Source of the DNA: an uncultured bacterium
GTDB taxonomy: Bacteria; Patescibacteriota; Saccharimonadia; CAILAD01; BJGX01
DNA: 32,573 nucleotides
Direction: 5' to 3'
NCBI GenBank assembly: GCA_903832035.1
Contig: CAILAD010000022.1
Location: 1 to 32,573 of the forward strand
Shown: positions 18,391 to 26,923 of the stretch, in pieces
Numbering within the stretch: position 1 is the stretch's first letter
How the letters are laid out: the number at the start of each line of letters is the position of its first letter
Notes under the pieces: generated by a model
What the model saw: the letters and a program-made list of their open reading frames with translations, nothing else
Told to the model about the DNA's origin: nothing
The model's database searches: none
Program-made: the position numbers and the translations under genes

Positions 18391-19370
18391 TACTTTTCAC
18401 CCCTTTTATTAAGTTTTGATGAACTCGTAGACTTATTACCTGTAACTGCCAAAAAAACGTCGTCTAGGCTTGGTCTGTGGACGGATAGATCCTTGGGTTT
18501 AATACCAGCTTTTTCTAGTTGAGTGACAATTTTTACCAGCATATCTGCCCCTTTGGCAGCTCTCACACTAATTGACTTAGTTATATCGTCAACGATTGTA
18601 TCGCACTTCGCAACACTAGACATTATCTTAAGGGTTTCATCCTGATTCTTGTCTTCTACCTTAACCTCGACTACATCTCTTCCTAGACTCGACTTGAGCT
18701 CATTTGTAGTACCTTGCTTTACGACCTTACCTCGATCAATAATACTTATGTAGTCGCATAGCGCATCAGCTTCTTCTAGATACTGAGTAGTTAATAATAA
18801 CGTCCTACCCTCATCTACCAACTCTCTTATAAGGTGCCAGAGCTCCTGTCGGGTTCTTGGGTCAAGTCCAGTAGTCGGTTCGTCTAGGAATAAAACTTCA
18901 GGCTTACCAACTAAGCTGGCTCCCAAGTCGAGCCTTCTTCTCATACCGCCGCTGTAGGTCTTAGCGGGCCTGTCGGCTGCGTCCGACAAGCTTAGCCTCC
19001 TAAGTAGTTCGTCTGTACGTTTTTTGGCTTCTTTTTTTGGTACATGATAAAGTCTGGCAACCATCATCAGTGTCTCTCTTCCAGTTAAGAAATCATCAAC
19101 GGCCGCAAATTGTCCAGCTAGTCCAATCATCCTACGAATCTTAGTAGGGTGATGCTTTACATCTACTCCGTTTACTGTAACTTCTCCAGAATCTGGTTCT
19201 ATTAGGGTGGCCAGAACTCTAACTAGAGTTGTTTTACCAGCGCCATTGGGGCCTAAAAGTCCATAAATAGTACCCTTATCTACCCTAAGGTCTATTCCGT
19301 CTAGGGCCTTCACGTCTCCGTAGTATTTTTTTACATTCTTTACTTGAATTACAGTTTGCTTTTTGTCCAT
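18390..19370 (-). CDS. ABC transporter ATP-binding protein (DrrA-like)
   Basis: Walker A 'LLGPNGAGKTT', signature 'YSGGMRRRLDLGASL', Walker B 'VLFLDEPTTGLD'. Confidence 0.96.
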   Translation of the reverse strand: MDKKQTVIQVKNVKKYYGDVKALDGIDLRVDKGTIYGLLGPNGAGKTTLVRVLATLIEPDSGEVTVNGVDVKHHPTKIRRMIGLAGQFAAVDDFLTGRETLMMVARLYHVPKKEAKKRTDELLRRLSLSDAADRPAKTYSGGMRRRLDLGASLVGKPEVLFLDEPTTGLDPRTRQELWHLIRELVDEGRTLLLTTQYLEEADALCDYISIIDRGKVVKQGTTNELKSSLGRDVVEVKVEDKNQDETLKIMSSVAKCDTIVDDITKSISVRAAKGADMLVKIVTQLEKAGIKPKDLSVHRPSLDDVFLAVTGNKSTSSSKLNKRGEK

Positions 19371-19394
19371 TACAATATAATACCTTATCTAATA

Positions 19395-19961
19395 TTAACT
19401 CGCTAGAATAAATGATACTTCGTTATGACGAAATATGCCCGGCTTCCACGGCGGGTCAAATCTCGAGACAATTGCCTCGCCAGTTACCTTTAGAGATTGG
19501 GATTCAGCCCAATTCAGTAGTTCATTTATTTTGTTTATTATCCTCCCTTCGGTAGCTAGCCCAGAAAAACTCAAGGCTACTTCCTGGTGGGGTGCCACTT
19601 CTGCTATCAGTACATCAGAATTATTTGGTTTTGGAAGTGTACTTAGTTTGTATTTAGATGGCATAATAAAAGTTACGGTGTAAGATTTACCTTTTTGCTT
19701 GGATGTACTAACAGGAGCGGTCATGGCTATTTTTTCTGATTTAAATTCTCGCGACGAAACAGGGGCAGTCATAGAGATAGAGCTATTTTTCTTATTATTA
19801 CCAAAGATAAAATCGGCTAGTAAACCAAAGCCATAACTCCCTGCAGAGCTATGTGAATCTGAAATTACAAAAACTTTAGCTTCAATATGTTTTTCATATT
19901 GCCTTACACTAAACTTTTTATCTGATTTTATAAGTTTATATTTTGGGGTTTCAATCGACAT
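19395..19961 (-). CDS. SOUL heme-binding family protein
   Basis: 'ETPKYKLIKSDKKFSVRQYEKHIEAKV', 'ISMTAPVSS', 'IAMTAPVSTS', 'YTVTFIMPSKY'. Confidence 0.9.
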   Translation of the reverse strand: MSIETPKYKLIKSDKKFSVRQYEKHIEAKVFVISDSHSSAGSYGFGLLADFIFGNNKKNSSISMTAPVSSREFKSEKIAMTAPVSTSKQKGKSYTVTFIMPSKYKLSTLPKPNNSDVLIAEVAPHQEVALSFSGLATEGRIINKINELLNWAESQSLKVTGEAIVSRFDPPWKPGIFRHNEVSFILAS

Positions 19962-20039
19962 GACTTAAATATAGCAACTAATACGGCTTTATGCTAACTT
20001 GTTGTGGTTAGAATGCTACAAAGGAGGTAGAATATTATT

Positions 20040-20129
20040 ATGGGAAAAAAGAATTTCTACATAGCTAGTACAATTACAATATTATTATTGGTTTTTGGAC
20101 TAGTACTGACAGTAACATTTTCTAAATAG
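20040..20129 (+). CDS. 29-aa single-TM micro-protein (MGKKNFYIASTITILLLVFGLVLTVTFSK)
   Basis: AAAGGAGGTAG SD ~12 nt upstream of ATG; Lys-rich N-term, one hydrophobic helix; TAG 10 nt before photolyase ATG. Not in the supplied ORF track. Confidence 0.6.
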   Translation: MGKKNFYIASTITILLLVFGLVLTVTFSK

Positions 20130-20139
20130 TTGATTTAAT

Positions 20140-21570
20140 ATGCAAACAAATTCGAGCAGCAGAATAAAAGAGCTAAATAATTCTAATAATCTACCAGGTA
20201 AATGTGTTTTATATGTTATGAGTCGCGACCAGCGAGTACAGGACAACCACGCCCTGTTTTATGCACAACAAAGCGCTATAAAAAATAATCTACCGATAGT
20301 GGTTTTTTTTAACTTACTCAACTCAACCGGTGAGCGAACTCGAGAACATTACGAGTTTATGATCTCTGGACTTAAACAAGTCATGAAGGAGCTGGCCGAG
20401 TTAAAAATAACTTTTATTCTAAAGACTGGTGGATACTTAGATAATCTAGTGAATGTGGAAAAAGAGATTAATCCATCAGAAATTTATTTTGATTTTAGTC
20501 CACTAGATGGACCGAGAAAAGTAGTCGCTACATTTAGCAAAAAATCAAAATCTAAATGTTTTATGGTAGATGCTCACAATATTATTCCTACATGGGTTGC
20601 CTCTGATAAAGAGGAATTCTCAGCCTACACGATGAGGATAAAAATTCACAAACTCTTACGTAATTACTTAGAAGAACCACCCCTTATAGTTCCAGGCTTG
20701 ATAAAAGCAAGCGTTGAGGGCACAGACCCAGACCTTTTCATGAAGCTAACCAAAGATGTTGTTAGCAAACTAACTTCGTCAGGTATTAATGTCACCGCAA
20801 AAGCTGGCACTGAGGCTGGTCTAAAACATCTCAATAAATTTATCAAGAATGACTTGAGTGATTACTCTAAGGCCAGAAATGACATAGCAAATGACAGGCA
20901 GAGTGGGTTGAGTCCATACCTTCACTTTGGACAGTTATCATCATTGAGAATTGCTCATGAAGTAATGAAGGCAGCCAACAAACAGCCCCTATTATTTAAG
21001 GAGGCGAAATTAACGCAAGATGATGGTAAGAGCTCAATAGAAACTGGAATGAATGCTTTATTTGAGGAAATGATTGTTAGAAAGGAGTTATCTGATAATT
21101 TTTGTTTACATTCAAGATCTTATAATAATCTTGACGGCATAAGGGATTGGGCAAAAGACACACTGACTAGCCATATTGGTGATAAAAGAGATTATGTTTA
21201 CAGCGAAGAGCAATGGGAGGGCTCGCAAACCCATGACCCTGCCTGGAACGCCGCTCAAAATCAATTAAGGAGTACTGGCAAGATTCATGGCTACATGAGA
21301 ATGTACTGGGCTAAGAAAATCCTAGAATGGTCAAAATCACCTGAAGAAGCTGTTAGAACGGCTATTTACCTAAATGATAAATACTCTATAGATGGTGGTG
21401 ACCCTAATGGTTACGTAGGTATTTTGTGGTCAATTGGTGGAATTCACGATAGGCCCTGGATTGAGCGTAAAGTTTTTGGGAAAATACGATACATGAATTC
21501 GGAAGGCTTGAAGAGGAAATTTGATCTCGATAAATATGTAAAAGAAAATAGCCAAACTACTTTAGTCTGA
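20140..21570 (+). CDS. phr: Class II CPD DNA photolyase
   Basis: 'SRDQRVQDNHALFYAQ', 'DRQSGLSPYLHFGQLS', 'GDPNGYVGILWSIGGIHDRPWIERKVFGKIRYMN', characteristic of class II. Confidence 0.93.
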   Translation: MQTNSSSRIKELNNSNNLPGKCVLYVMSRDQRVQDNHALFYAQQSAIKNNLPIVVFFNLLNSTGERTREHYEFMISGLKQVMKELAELKITFILKTGGYLDNLVNVEKEINPSEIYFDFSPLDGPRKVVATFSKKSKSKCFMVDAHNIIPTWVASDKEEFSAYTMRIKIHKLLRNYLEEPPLIVPGLIKASVEGTDPDLFMKLTKDVVSKLTSSGINVTAKAGTEAGLKHLNKFIKNDLSDYSKARNDIANDRQSGLSPYLHFGQLSSLRIAHEVMKAANKQPLLFKEAKLTQDDGKSSIETGMNALFEEMIVRKELSDNFCLHSRSYNNLDGIRDWAKDTLTSHIGDKRDYVYSEEQWEGSQTHDPAWNAAQNQLRSTGKIHGYMRMYWAKKILEWSKSPEEAVRTAIYLNDKYSIDGGDPNGYVGILWSIGGIHDRPWIERKVFGKIRYMNSEGLKRKFDLDKYVKENSQTTLV

Positions 21571-22339
21571 CACTTAGGCCTTTACCGCCAAAGACATCGC
21601 AAACAAAAACCGGATTGTTTTCAGTGCTTAGTTTGTCGCTATACCTATAGCCTAAAGATGAAAATTTTGGTAATTCACTTTTATTATCAATCCTACTTTT
21701 TATAAGCCAATTAGCAAATGCTCCCCGTGCTATTTTTGAATGAACCGCTACGTTACTGTACTCTTCTTTGATTTTACTATAAGTCAAGAAGTGTGGAGTT
21801 ATGATACGTTCCTTGCTGATGTAGGGTAAAACAGCCCTACCATATTCATCCGATGTAAGATTAATTATCAATTCATCTTTACTCAGTGTATTGGCAAGTT
21901 CATTACTCCAGAAATTATACAAATTATTATATGGTGTTTTGTCGAATCTATATCCCATCTCTACTCTATACGGAGATACTCCGTCTAAAGGACGTAATAT
22001 CCCATATAACCCAGATACGATCCTTAACTTATCATTAGCATATTCGAAATCTTCAATACTGAAATCATCAACCTGAAGTCCACTATAGACATCGCCCCTG
22101 AAACTAAGTACAGCCAAGCCTGTATTTTCACTATCCGTTGACCATTCAGAAAATGTATGTTGTATTTCGCTAGCCAATTTATCAGATACTTTCATCACTT
22201 TTTTTAGTTGAGATATATTTAGTCCTTTTAGGTAGCTAGCCAACTCTACTGATTTCTGTAGGAATTCAGGCTTGCTCATGTTGAGCCTTTTATCTGTAGT
22301 TGGTCTCATTGTTTTTGATGAATGTATCAAATATAACAT
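21557..22339 (-). CDS. yaaA: YaaA/DUF328 family peroxide-stress protein
   Basis: 'SSKTMRP', 'FRGDVYSGLQVDDFS', 'GLYGILRPLDGVSPYRVEMG', 'INLTSDEYGRAV'. Confidence 0.9.
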   Translation of the reverse strand: MLYLIHSSKTMRPTTDKRLNMSKPEFLQKSVELASYLKGLNISQLKKVMKVSDKLASEIQHTFSEWSTDSENTGLAVLSFRGDVYSGLQVDDFSIEDFEYANDKLRIVSGLYGILRPLDGVSPYRVEMGYRFDKTPYNNLYNFWSNELANTLSKDELIINLTSDEYGRAVLPYISKERIITPHFLTYSKIKEEYSNVAVHSKIARGAFANWLIKSRIDNKSELPKFSSLGYRYSDKLSTENNPVFVCDVFGGKGLSVRLK

Positions 22340-23169
22340 TCAGAAGTAGCCTCTATGATTGCCTCCGTGAAGGCCTGTTTTATTGAATTAATATTTGTTA
22401 AATTAGGGGCTAATGAGATTGGGTCGTGTGTTATAGAGGCATCATACTCAAGCTGTAAAGATTGGACCTCGCATTTCACGCCTTTTTTTTCTAGAAATGC
22501 TTTATTTCGCCTTGTATTATAGAGTCGGCAAATGTACCCCCCTTTATAAACATAATCACACAGCACCTCGGAGGGTAAGCCATAAGACTGAAGTTTGGAG
22601 CTAAATAGTTTGGCAAGAGAAGTTAAAAATTCTGGGTCGCAGCTAACCGTTTCATTGGGGGCTGCCTGTGCATCACCCTCAGTTCCCCTGTTAGACAGTA
22701 TGAAGGGTCGCATCATTACTCTCTCATTGCTATCTCTGTCACCAATTAAATAATGGGCTGTATTATCCCAGGCCACAACGTAAGTTAATTCGCTTCTGTT
22801 TCTTAGCTGGTCTGTAATAGCTTCATGAAAGGGTTCGTAAAATTTCTCCGTACAGTACTCCATTTCACCTAGTGTCAACTCTAATCCCTTCTTCCATATT
22901 TCATTACGATTTGGTTGATTATAGTCATAAAGCTGAAATCCAGCGGCGTCACCAGGTTCATGGTTGAGATCTCCTAGGGCTCTACTCTTTTCAGATATTA
23001 TTGTCGCTAGGCCATTAACGGGAACAGTCAAGTCAGTTCCATAATCTGAGAACCTAATTTTTTGCTCCTGAGTGAGTGCTACCCTATCATCGAACTCACC
23101 AAAATCATGACTAGCATGGTGGGCAGTATATATAACAGGGACTTGGTTATTTCCTTTTATGAGCTTCAT
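22327..23169 (-). CDS. N-formylglutamate amidohydrolase-like protein
   Basis: 'VIYTAHHASHDFGEFDDR', 'DYGTDLTVPVNG', 'SRALGDLNHEPGD'; family-level pattern only. Confidence 0.6.
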   Translation of the reverse strand: MKLIKGNNQVPVIYTAHHASHDFGEFDDRVALTQEQKIRFSDYGTDLTVPVNGLATIISEKSRALGDLNHEPGDAAGFQLYDYNQPNRNEIWKKGLELTLGEMEYCTEKFYEPFHEAITDQLRNRSELTYVVAWDNTAHYLIGDRDSNERVMMRPFILSNRGTEGDAQAAPNETVSCDPEFLTSLAKLFSSKLQSYGLPSEVLCDYVYKGGYICRLYNTRRNKAFLEKKGVKCEVQSLQLEYDASITHDPISLAPNLTNINSIKQAFTEAIIEATSECYI

Positions 23170-23224
23170 TATAATAATAATAACATGAAGACGATTAAGT
23201 AAAAAAAGACTACCGGCCTTGGTG

Positions 23225-23593
23225 CTACTTCTTCTTAGATCTATTTAGTGTGATTGCTTCTTGGATTAGGTTTTTTAAAGCTTTTTCATTTAACTTATCG
23301 CCTTCAAACAATTTTATTGCTCTACGTTGATTACCTCTTAACTCATCATTGAATACTTTATCGGGATCAGGCAAACTTGCACCATAAAGAAAACCTATCT
23401 TAACGCTAGTTTTATAAGCATCTGCAATAGCAATCATACCATCACAGTAAAAGGTAGGTGTTCCCATATATTTCCATTCCTCAATCATTCCAATATCAGA
23501 GGAATTGAATATATCACGAATTTTTTTCAGTAACGGTCCGCGCCAATCAGTTAGTTCGGCAATTAATTTATCGATTTTTTTAGTTGGTGACAT
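23225..23593 (-). CDS. DUF1801/YdhG-like small protein
   Basis: 'EEWKYMGTPTFYCDGMIAIADAYKTSVKIGFLYGASLPD'. Start reassigned from 23692 to MSPTKKID at 23593, preceded by TGCTACAAT-N6-ATG. Confidence 0.65.
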   Translation of the reverse strand: MSPTKKIDKLIAELTDWRGPLLKKIRDIFNSSDIGMIEEWKYMGTPTFYCDGMIAIADAYKTSVKIGFLYGASLPDPDKVFNDELRGNQRRAIKLFEGDKLNEKALKNLIQEAITLNRSKKK

Positions 23594-23849
23594 GTAGATA
23601 TTGTAGCAGATTTTAGACTTATCAGGATGCTTAACGACAGGTGGCCTGCAATAATAACACCTCAGCAAAACACAATGATTAATTTTTACCAAAAACAGAA
23701 TTGGTACTCATTACTAAATGATGGCAAAGCTGCAAGTGTAAATACATATGAATAGATGTTTTGGCCTAAATATAAATTAATAGCAATATAAAACACGACT
23801 ATACTAACAATCGCTATAGTGTTAATTAGTCTAAATATTCAATGTGTGG

Positions 23850-23855
23850 TATAAT
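23850..23855 (+). promoter_or_regulatory. -10 element TATAAT upstream of the RRM gene, implying a ~150-nt leader
   Basis: GTGTGGTATAATAATGACAAG; next long + strand ORF starts at 24013. Confidence 0.5.
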
Positions 23856-24012
23856 AATGACAAGTCAAGAAACTCTAATTAATTATCGTAAAAATTAATA
23901 GCCCAAAAAGCTCAACATTTTAGTTATTAAACAGACCCCTTGTCGTATGTTCAATAAACTAATGCTGTTCTCATGAATAATGAGCTCACAAAACAAGAAA
24001 GGCAGACAAAAT

Positions 24013-24294
24013 ATGTCAGCAAAATTATACGTAGGAAGATTACCCTACTCAACAACAGAAGAAGAATTAAAAACTATATTTGGTGCACACGGTACAGTAA
24101 CTAGTGCTCAGATAATCATGGACCGAGATACTGGCCGTTCTAAAGGTTTCGGATTTGTCGAAATGGAAACAGCTGAACAAGCTGAAGCTGCAATCAAATC
24201 ACTAGACAATAGTGAAGTTGAAGGACGAAGCATCATGGTTAACATGGCTCGACCAAAAGAAGACAGACCTTCCGGCAATAGCTACAGAAGCTAA
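24013..24294 (+). CDS. Single-RRM RNA-binding protein
   Basis: RNP2 'KLYVGRLPY', RNP1 'SKGFGFVEM'. ATG 24013 begins the RRM; ORF could extend to 23980. Confidence 0.93.
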   Translation: MSAKLYVGRLPYSTTEEELKTIFGAHGTVTSAQIIMDRDTGRSKGFGFVEMETAEQAEAAIKSLDNSEVEGRSIMVNMARPKEDRPSGNSYRS

Positions 24295-24355
24295 GTCAAC
24301 TACTAACTAAATTAATATCTAAATATTTTCTGAACATTGTTCTGGGGCTTTAACT

Positions 24356-25342
24356 ATGAAGAAATCTAAAAAGAAAATAACTATTATACGTTCCGAACAC
24401 CCGGAGCTTAGATCAATGGGACCCAAGTACACAAAGCTTTTACTTGAAGCTCTATCTACAGGTTACGAAAATGTAACTGTGCTCATGATCAACAACCAAA
24501 GTGATATTTCCAAGCTAAAAGATCTAAAGCCAAATTTAGTTATAGTTGGGATGAAGAATTTACCTCTACCTAAAGATAAATTTGATGATAGTATTACGCC
24601 TGTCGCACTACTAGAAAAATTAAAAATCAATTTTGCAGGCTCAAAGGATGCGTCAAGATCAATTGGCAGGCAAAAGGAATTGGCAAAAGAAGTCATGAAA
24701 AAAGCCAACATACCTACGGCCGGATACTTCATGGCTAAACCTGATCAATACCGCACAGGCAACAATCTACCATTAAAGTTTCCACTATTTATAAAACCAC
24801 CGCACCGCGGACAAGGCCTAGGAATAGATGCGGACTCGGTTGCGAGAAATTTCAAAGAGTATGAATCAAAAGTTAAGTCTATACATAAACTATTCAATAG
24901 TAAATCACTTGTAGAGCAGTACTTAAATGGTCGAGAATTTACAGTGGCTATAATGGAGCATGAGAATGGTCAGGCTCTCAATACTATGCCCGTGGAATTA
25001 ATTGCAGCTGAAAATGATAGAGGTGACAGGATTCTAGGATCGCGTATAAAAAATGAGGATAATGAATCTGTCCTTCTAATAGCTGAGCCACATATTAAAA
25101 AAGTAGTTATCGCACTAGCAGAATCAGTGTTTAGACAGCTAGGTGCAAGAGATTACGCTCGAGTCGATATACGCATGAGTGATGCAGGTACAGCTTATTT
25201 TATAGAGGCAAATTTATCACCAGGTCTAGGTCATGGCTATTTCACAAGGGCGTTTAGCATTAACACTGGCGTAGGCTACGACAAGCTTATATGCAGGATA
25301 TGCGATATATGCATGAATAAGAATCGTAAATTATTAAACTGA
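24356..25342 (+). CDS. ATP-grasp ligase, D-alanine-D-alanine ligase-like (divergent)
   Basis: 'FPLFIKPPHRGQGLGI', 'LVEQYLNGREFTVAIM', 'YFIEANLSPGLGHGYFTRAFSINTGVGYDKLI'. Confidence 0.7.
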   Translation: MKKSKKKITIIRSEHPELRSMGPKYTKLLLEALSTGYENVTVLMINNQSDISKLKDLKPNLVIVGMKNLPLPKDKFDDSITPVALLEKLKINFAGSKDASRSIGRQKELAKEVMKKANIPTAGYFMAKPDQYRTGNNLPLKFPLFIKPPHRGQGLGIDADSVARNFKEYESKVKSIHKLFNSKSLVEQYLNGREFTVAIMEHENGQALNTMPVELIAAENDRGDRILGSRIKNEDNESVLLIAEPHIKKVVIALAESVFRQLGARDYARVDIRMSDAGTAYFIEANLSPGLGHGYFTRAFSINTGVGYDKLICRICDICMNKNRKLLN

Positions 25343-25392
25343 TCTAAGAAAAGTTTTTAGTTTAGCGAAGGGCTTAATTTTTAAATACGTTA
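25302..25392. repeat. 91-bp direct repeat, copy 1 (3' end of ddl-like gene + 3' fragment of rdgB)
   Basis: Aligns base by base to 28226-28316 with 3 mismatches (offset 2924 bp). Confidence 0.97.
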
Positions 25393-25411
25393 CTACTAAC
25401 AGTTTACAGGT

Positions 25412-25929
25412 ATGGGTCTCTCTGAAGTGCATCGCACGCTTGTTGAGAAGTATGATTTTAAAGTAACTAAGCAACAATACTTTATTGACTATGAATGTAT
25501 GGCCATAGGGCTGTATACCAGAATAGCCAAGCCCATACCGGGCATAAGAATTTATAAAATTTTTGTATGCGCGTGGGATAAAGTTGGCTATAGCATCTTC
25601 ACCTAAGGCGGCTTGGATAAAAAATCACTCTAAATATATAGGTCATCTAAATATTTCAAGCTTATTACGTCCGCTTACGACAATTACGTGGCGAATGGAA
25701 AGCCTAGCCCAGAGTATATATAAAAGCTCTCGAGCAAATACAGTCATCAATAGGTAACACGCTGGGAATAGAGGATTCGACTAACGGCACCCGTGCTGCA
25801 AAGAGCGCTGGTTTAATATGCATCGGTTTGAATGTTGACGGCTTTAATCTACAGGATCTGTCGATGGCAGACACTATAGTTAGAACCTATGATGATTTAC
25901 TTGGTATTTTTATTAAGATGCTTAATTAG
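25412..25929 (+). pseudogene. 5'-truncated, multiply frameshifted HAD hydrolase (beta-phosphoglucomutase-like)
   Basis: Successive frames give HRTLVEKYDFKVTKQQYFIDYECMAIGLYTRIAKPIPGI / YARGIKLAIASSPKAAWIKNHSKYIGH / KYFKLITSAYDNYVANGKPSPEYI / IGNTLGIEDSTNGTRAAKSAGLICIGLNVDGFNLQDLSMADTIVRTYDDLLG; catalytic DxDG N-terminus missing. Confidence 0.88.
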
Positions 25930-26763
25930 AGCATCTGTCTTTTCAAGAAATTTATTGATTAAATCTTGTTCAATATTATCGGCATGAATACGCTCAACCG
26001 CCCAATAAATCATGTACAGCGAGATGACCTCCTCGGCATATTCTCTGTCTATTCCTGTAATTTGAAGGTACTGCTCCAACAATAACCTATATATTTGTTG
26101 GCCGTAGCCTTTCGTGATTTCTTTAAAACGGAAATAGGCGATGTCCATTAATGGGTCACCAATGAAGGCATCACCGTAATCAATAATGCCTTCGTAATGC
26201 TTATCTTTGACGAAAATTGCACTCAAAGCAAAATCTCCATGTACAAGCATACCTATTTCTAGCTTAATTTTTGGCGCAGTGCTTTGCCAATAGGTTGACA
26301 AGTTTTTCTTTTGATCACCAGAAAGCAGGCTAGATGAGCGTAGCTTATCGAGCGCCACATCTAAAAAAACTCCCCAACTATCGTAAATGCCACGAAACTG
26401 GTCGTTGGTAAGCTTAGCCGGGCCAAAGCCACTGAATAGTATCCTACGGTCGAGTGCGAGGTCTTTCGCTATGTCACGAAATATCTCTACCTCCTCGTAC
26501 AAGTCAATTTGGTCATCAATTGTCGCGCCGCTAAAAGCGCTCATCACAAGTTCATCATCACTTACTGATATTAGGATTGGTACATGTGCACCGAGCTTAG
26601 CGAGAGCCTGGTACACGAAGCCTTCGAACCGATATTGAGTCTTGCCATTGGTGCGACGATTCTTGGTAACTGTAGGGAACTGGCTACTAGTATTGAGATA
26701 GACGATACTCTCTGTGCCAAGCCCAACAACAGACGATTTAGGTTGACTCTTACCCACAGGCAA
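25897..26763 (-). CDS. Aminoglycoside phosphotransferase/choline kinase-like (APH) protein
   Basis: 'GMLVHGDFALSAIFV' catalytic loop-like, 'GIIDYGDAFIGDPLMDIAYFRF'. Start is TTG 26763 or GTG 26757, overlapping the upstream 57-aa ORF. Confidence 0.8.
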   Translation of the reverse strand: MPVGKSQPKSSVVGLGTESIVYLNTSSQFPTVTKNRRTNGKTQYRFEGFVYQALAKLGAHVPILISVSDDELVMSAFSGATIDDQIDLYEEVEIFRDIAKDLALDRRILFSGFGPAKLTNDQFRGIYDSWGVFLDVALDKLRSSSLLSGDQKKNLSTYWQSTAPKIKLEIGMLVHGDFALSAIFVKDKHYEGIIDYGDAFIGDPLMDIAYFRFKEITKGYGQQIYRLLLEQYLQITGIDREYAEEVISLYMIYWAVERIHADNIEQDLINKFLEKTDALIKHLNKNTK

Positions 26764-26923
26764 TAATATCCTTGCCCCCTAAGCTCGTAACTGTTTCCTG
26801 CTCTTCTTCGGGAAACTTATCGAGCAATTCTTGCATTACTTGAGCTTCAAATTCATCTTTACGCTCATCCAGCTTTTCTTGCTCACCGTATGGACCTTCC
26901 GGATTGTTAGCGTAGGCAATCAT
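26750..26923 (-). CDS. 57-aa acidic small protein (MIAYANNPEGPYGEQEKLDERKDEFEAQVMQELLDKFPEEEQETVTSLGGKDIIACG)
   Basis: Start overlaps the stop of the 364-aa gene as ATGA (26923-26920); 3' end overlaps the APH-like start by ~14 nt. Not in supplied ORF track. Confidence 0.65.
   Translation of the reverse strand: MIAYANNPEGPYGEQEKLDERKDEFEAQVMQELLDKFPEEEQETVTSLGGKDIIACG

Noticed and set aside
23675-23755. 26-aa plus-strand ORF MINFYQKQNWYSLLNDGKAASVNTYE
   Set aside because: No SD or -10 at leaderless spacing; may be a chance ORF or remnant.
25563-25757. 64-aa ORF as an independent gene
   Set aside because: Its sequence is one frame of the frameshifted HAD pseudogene.
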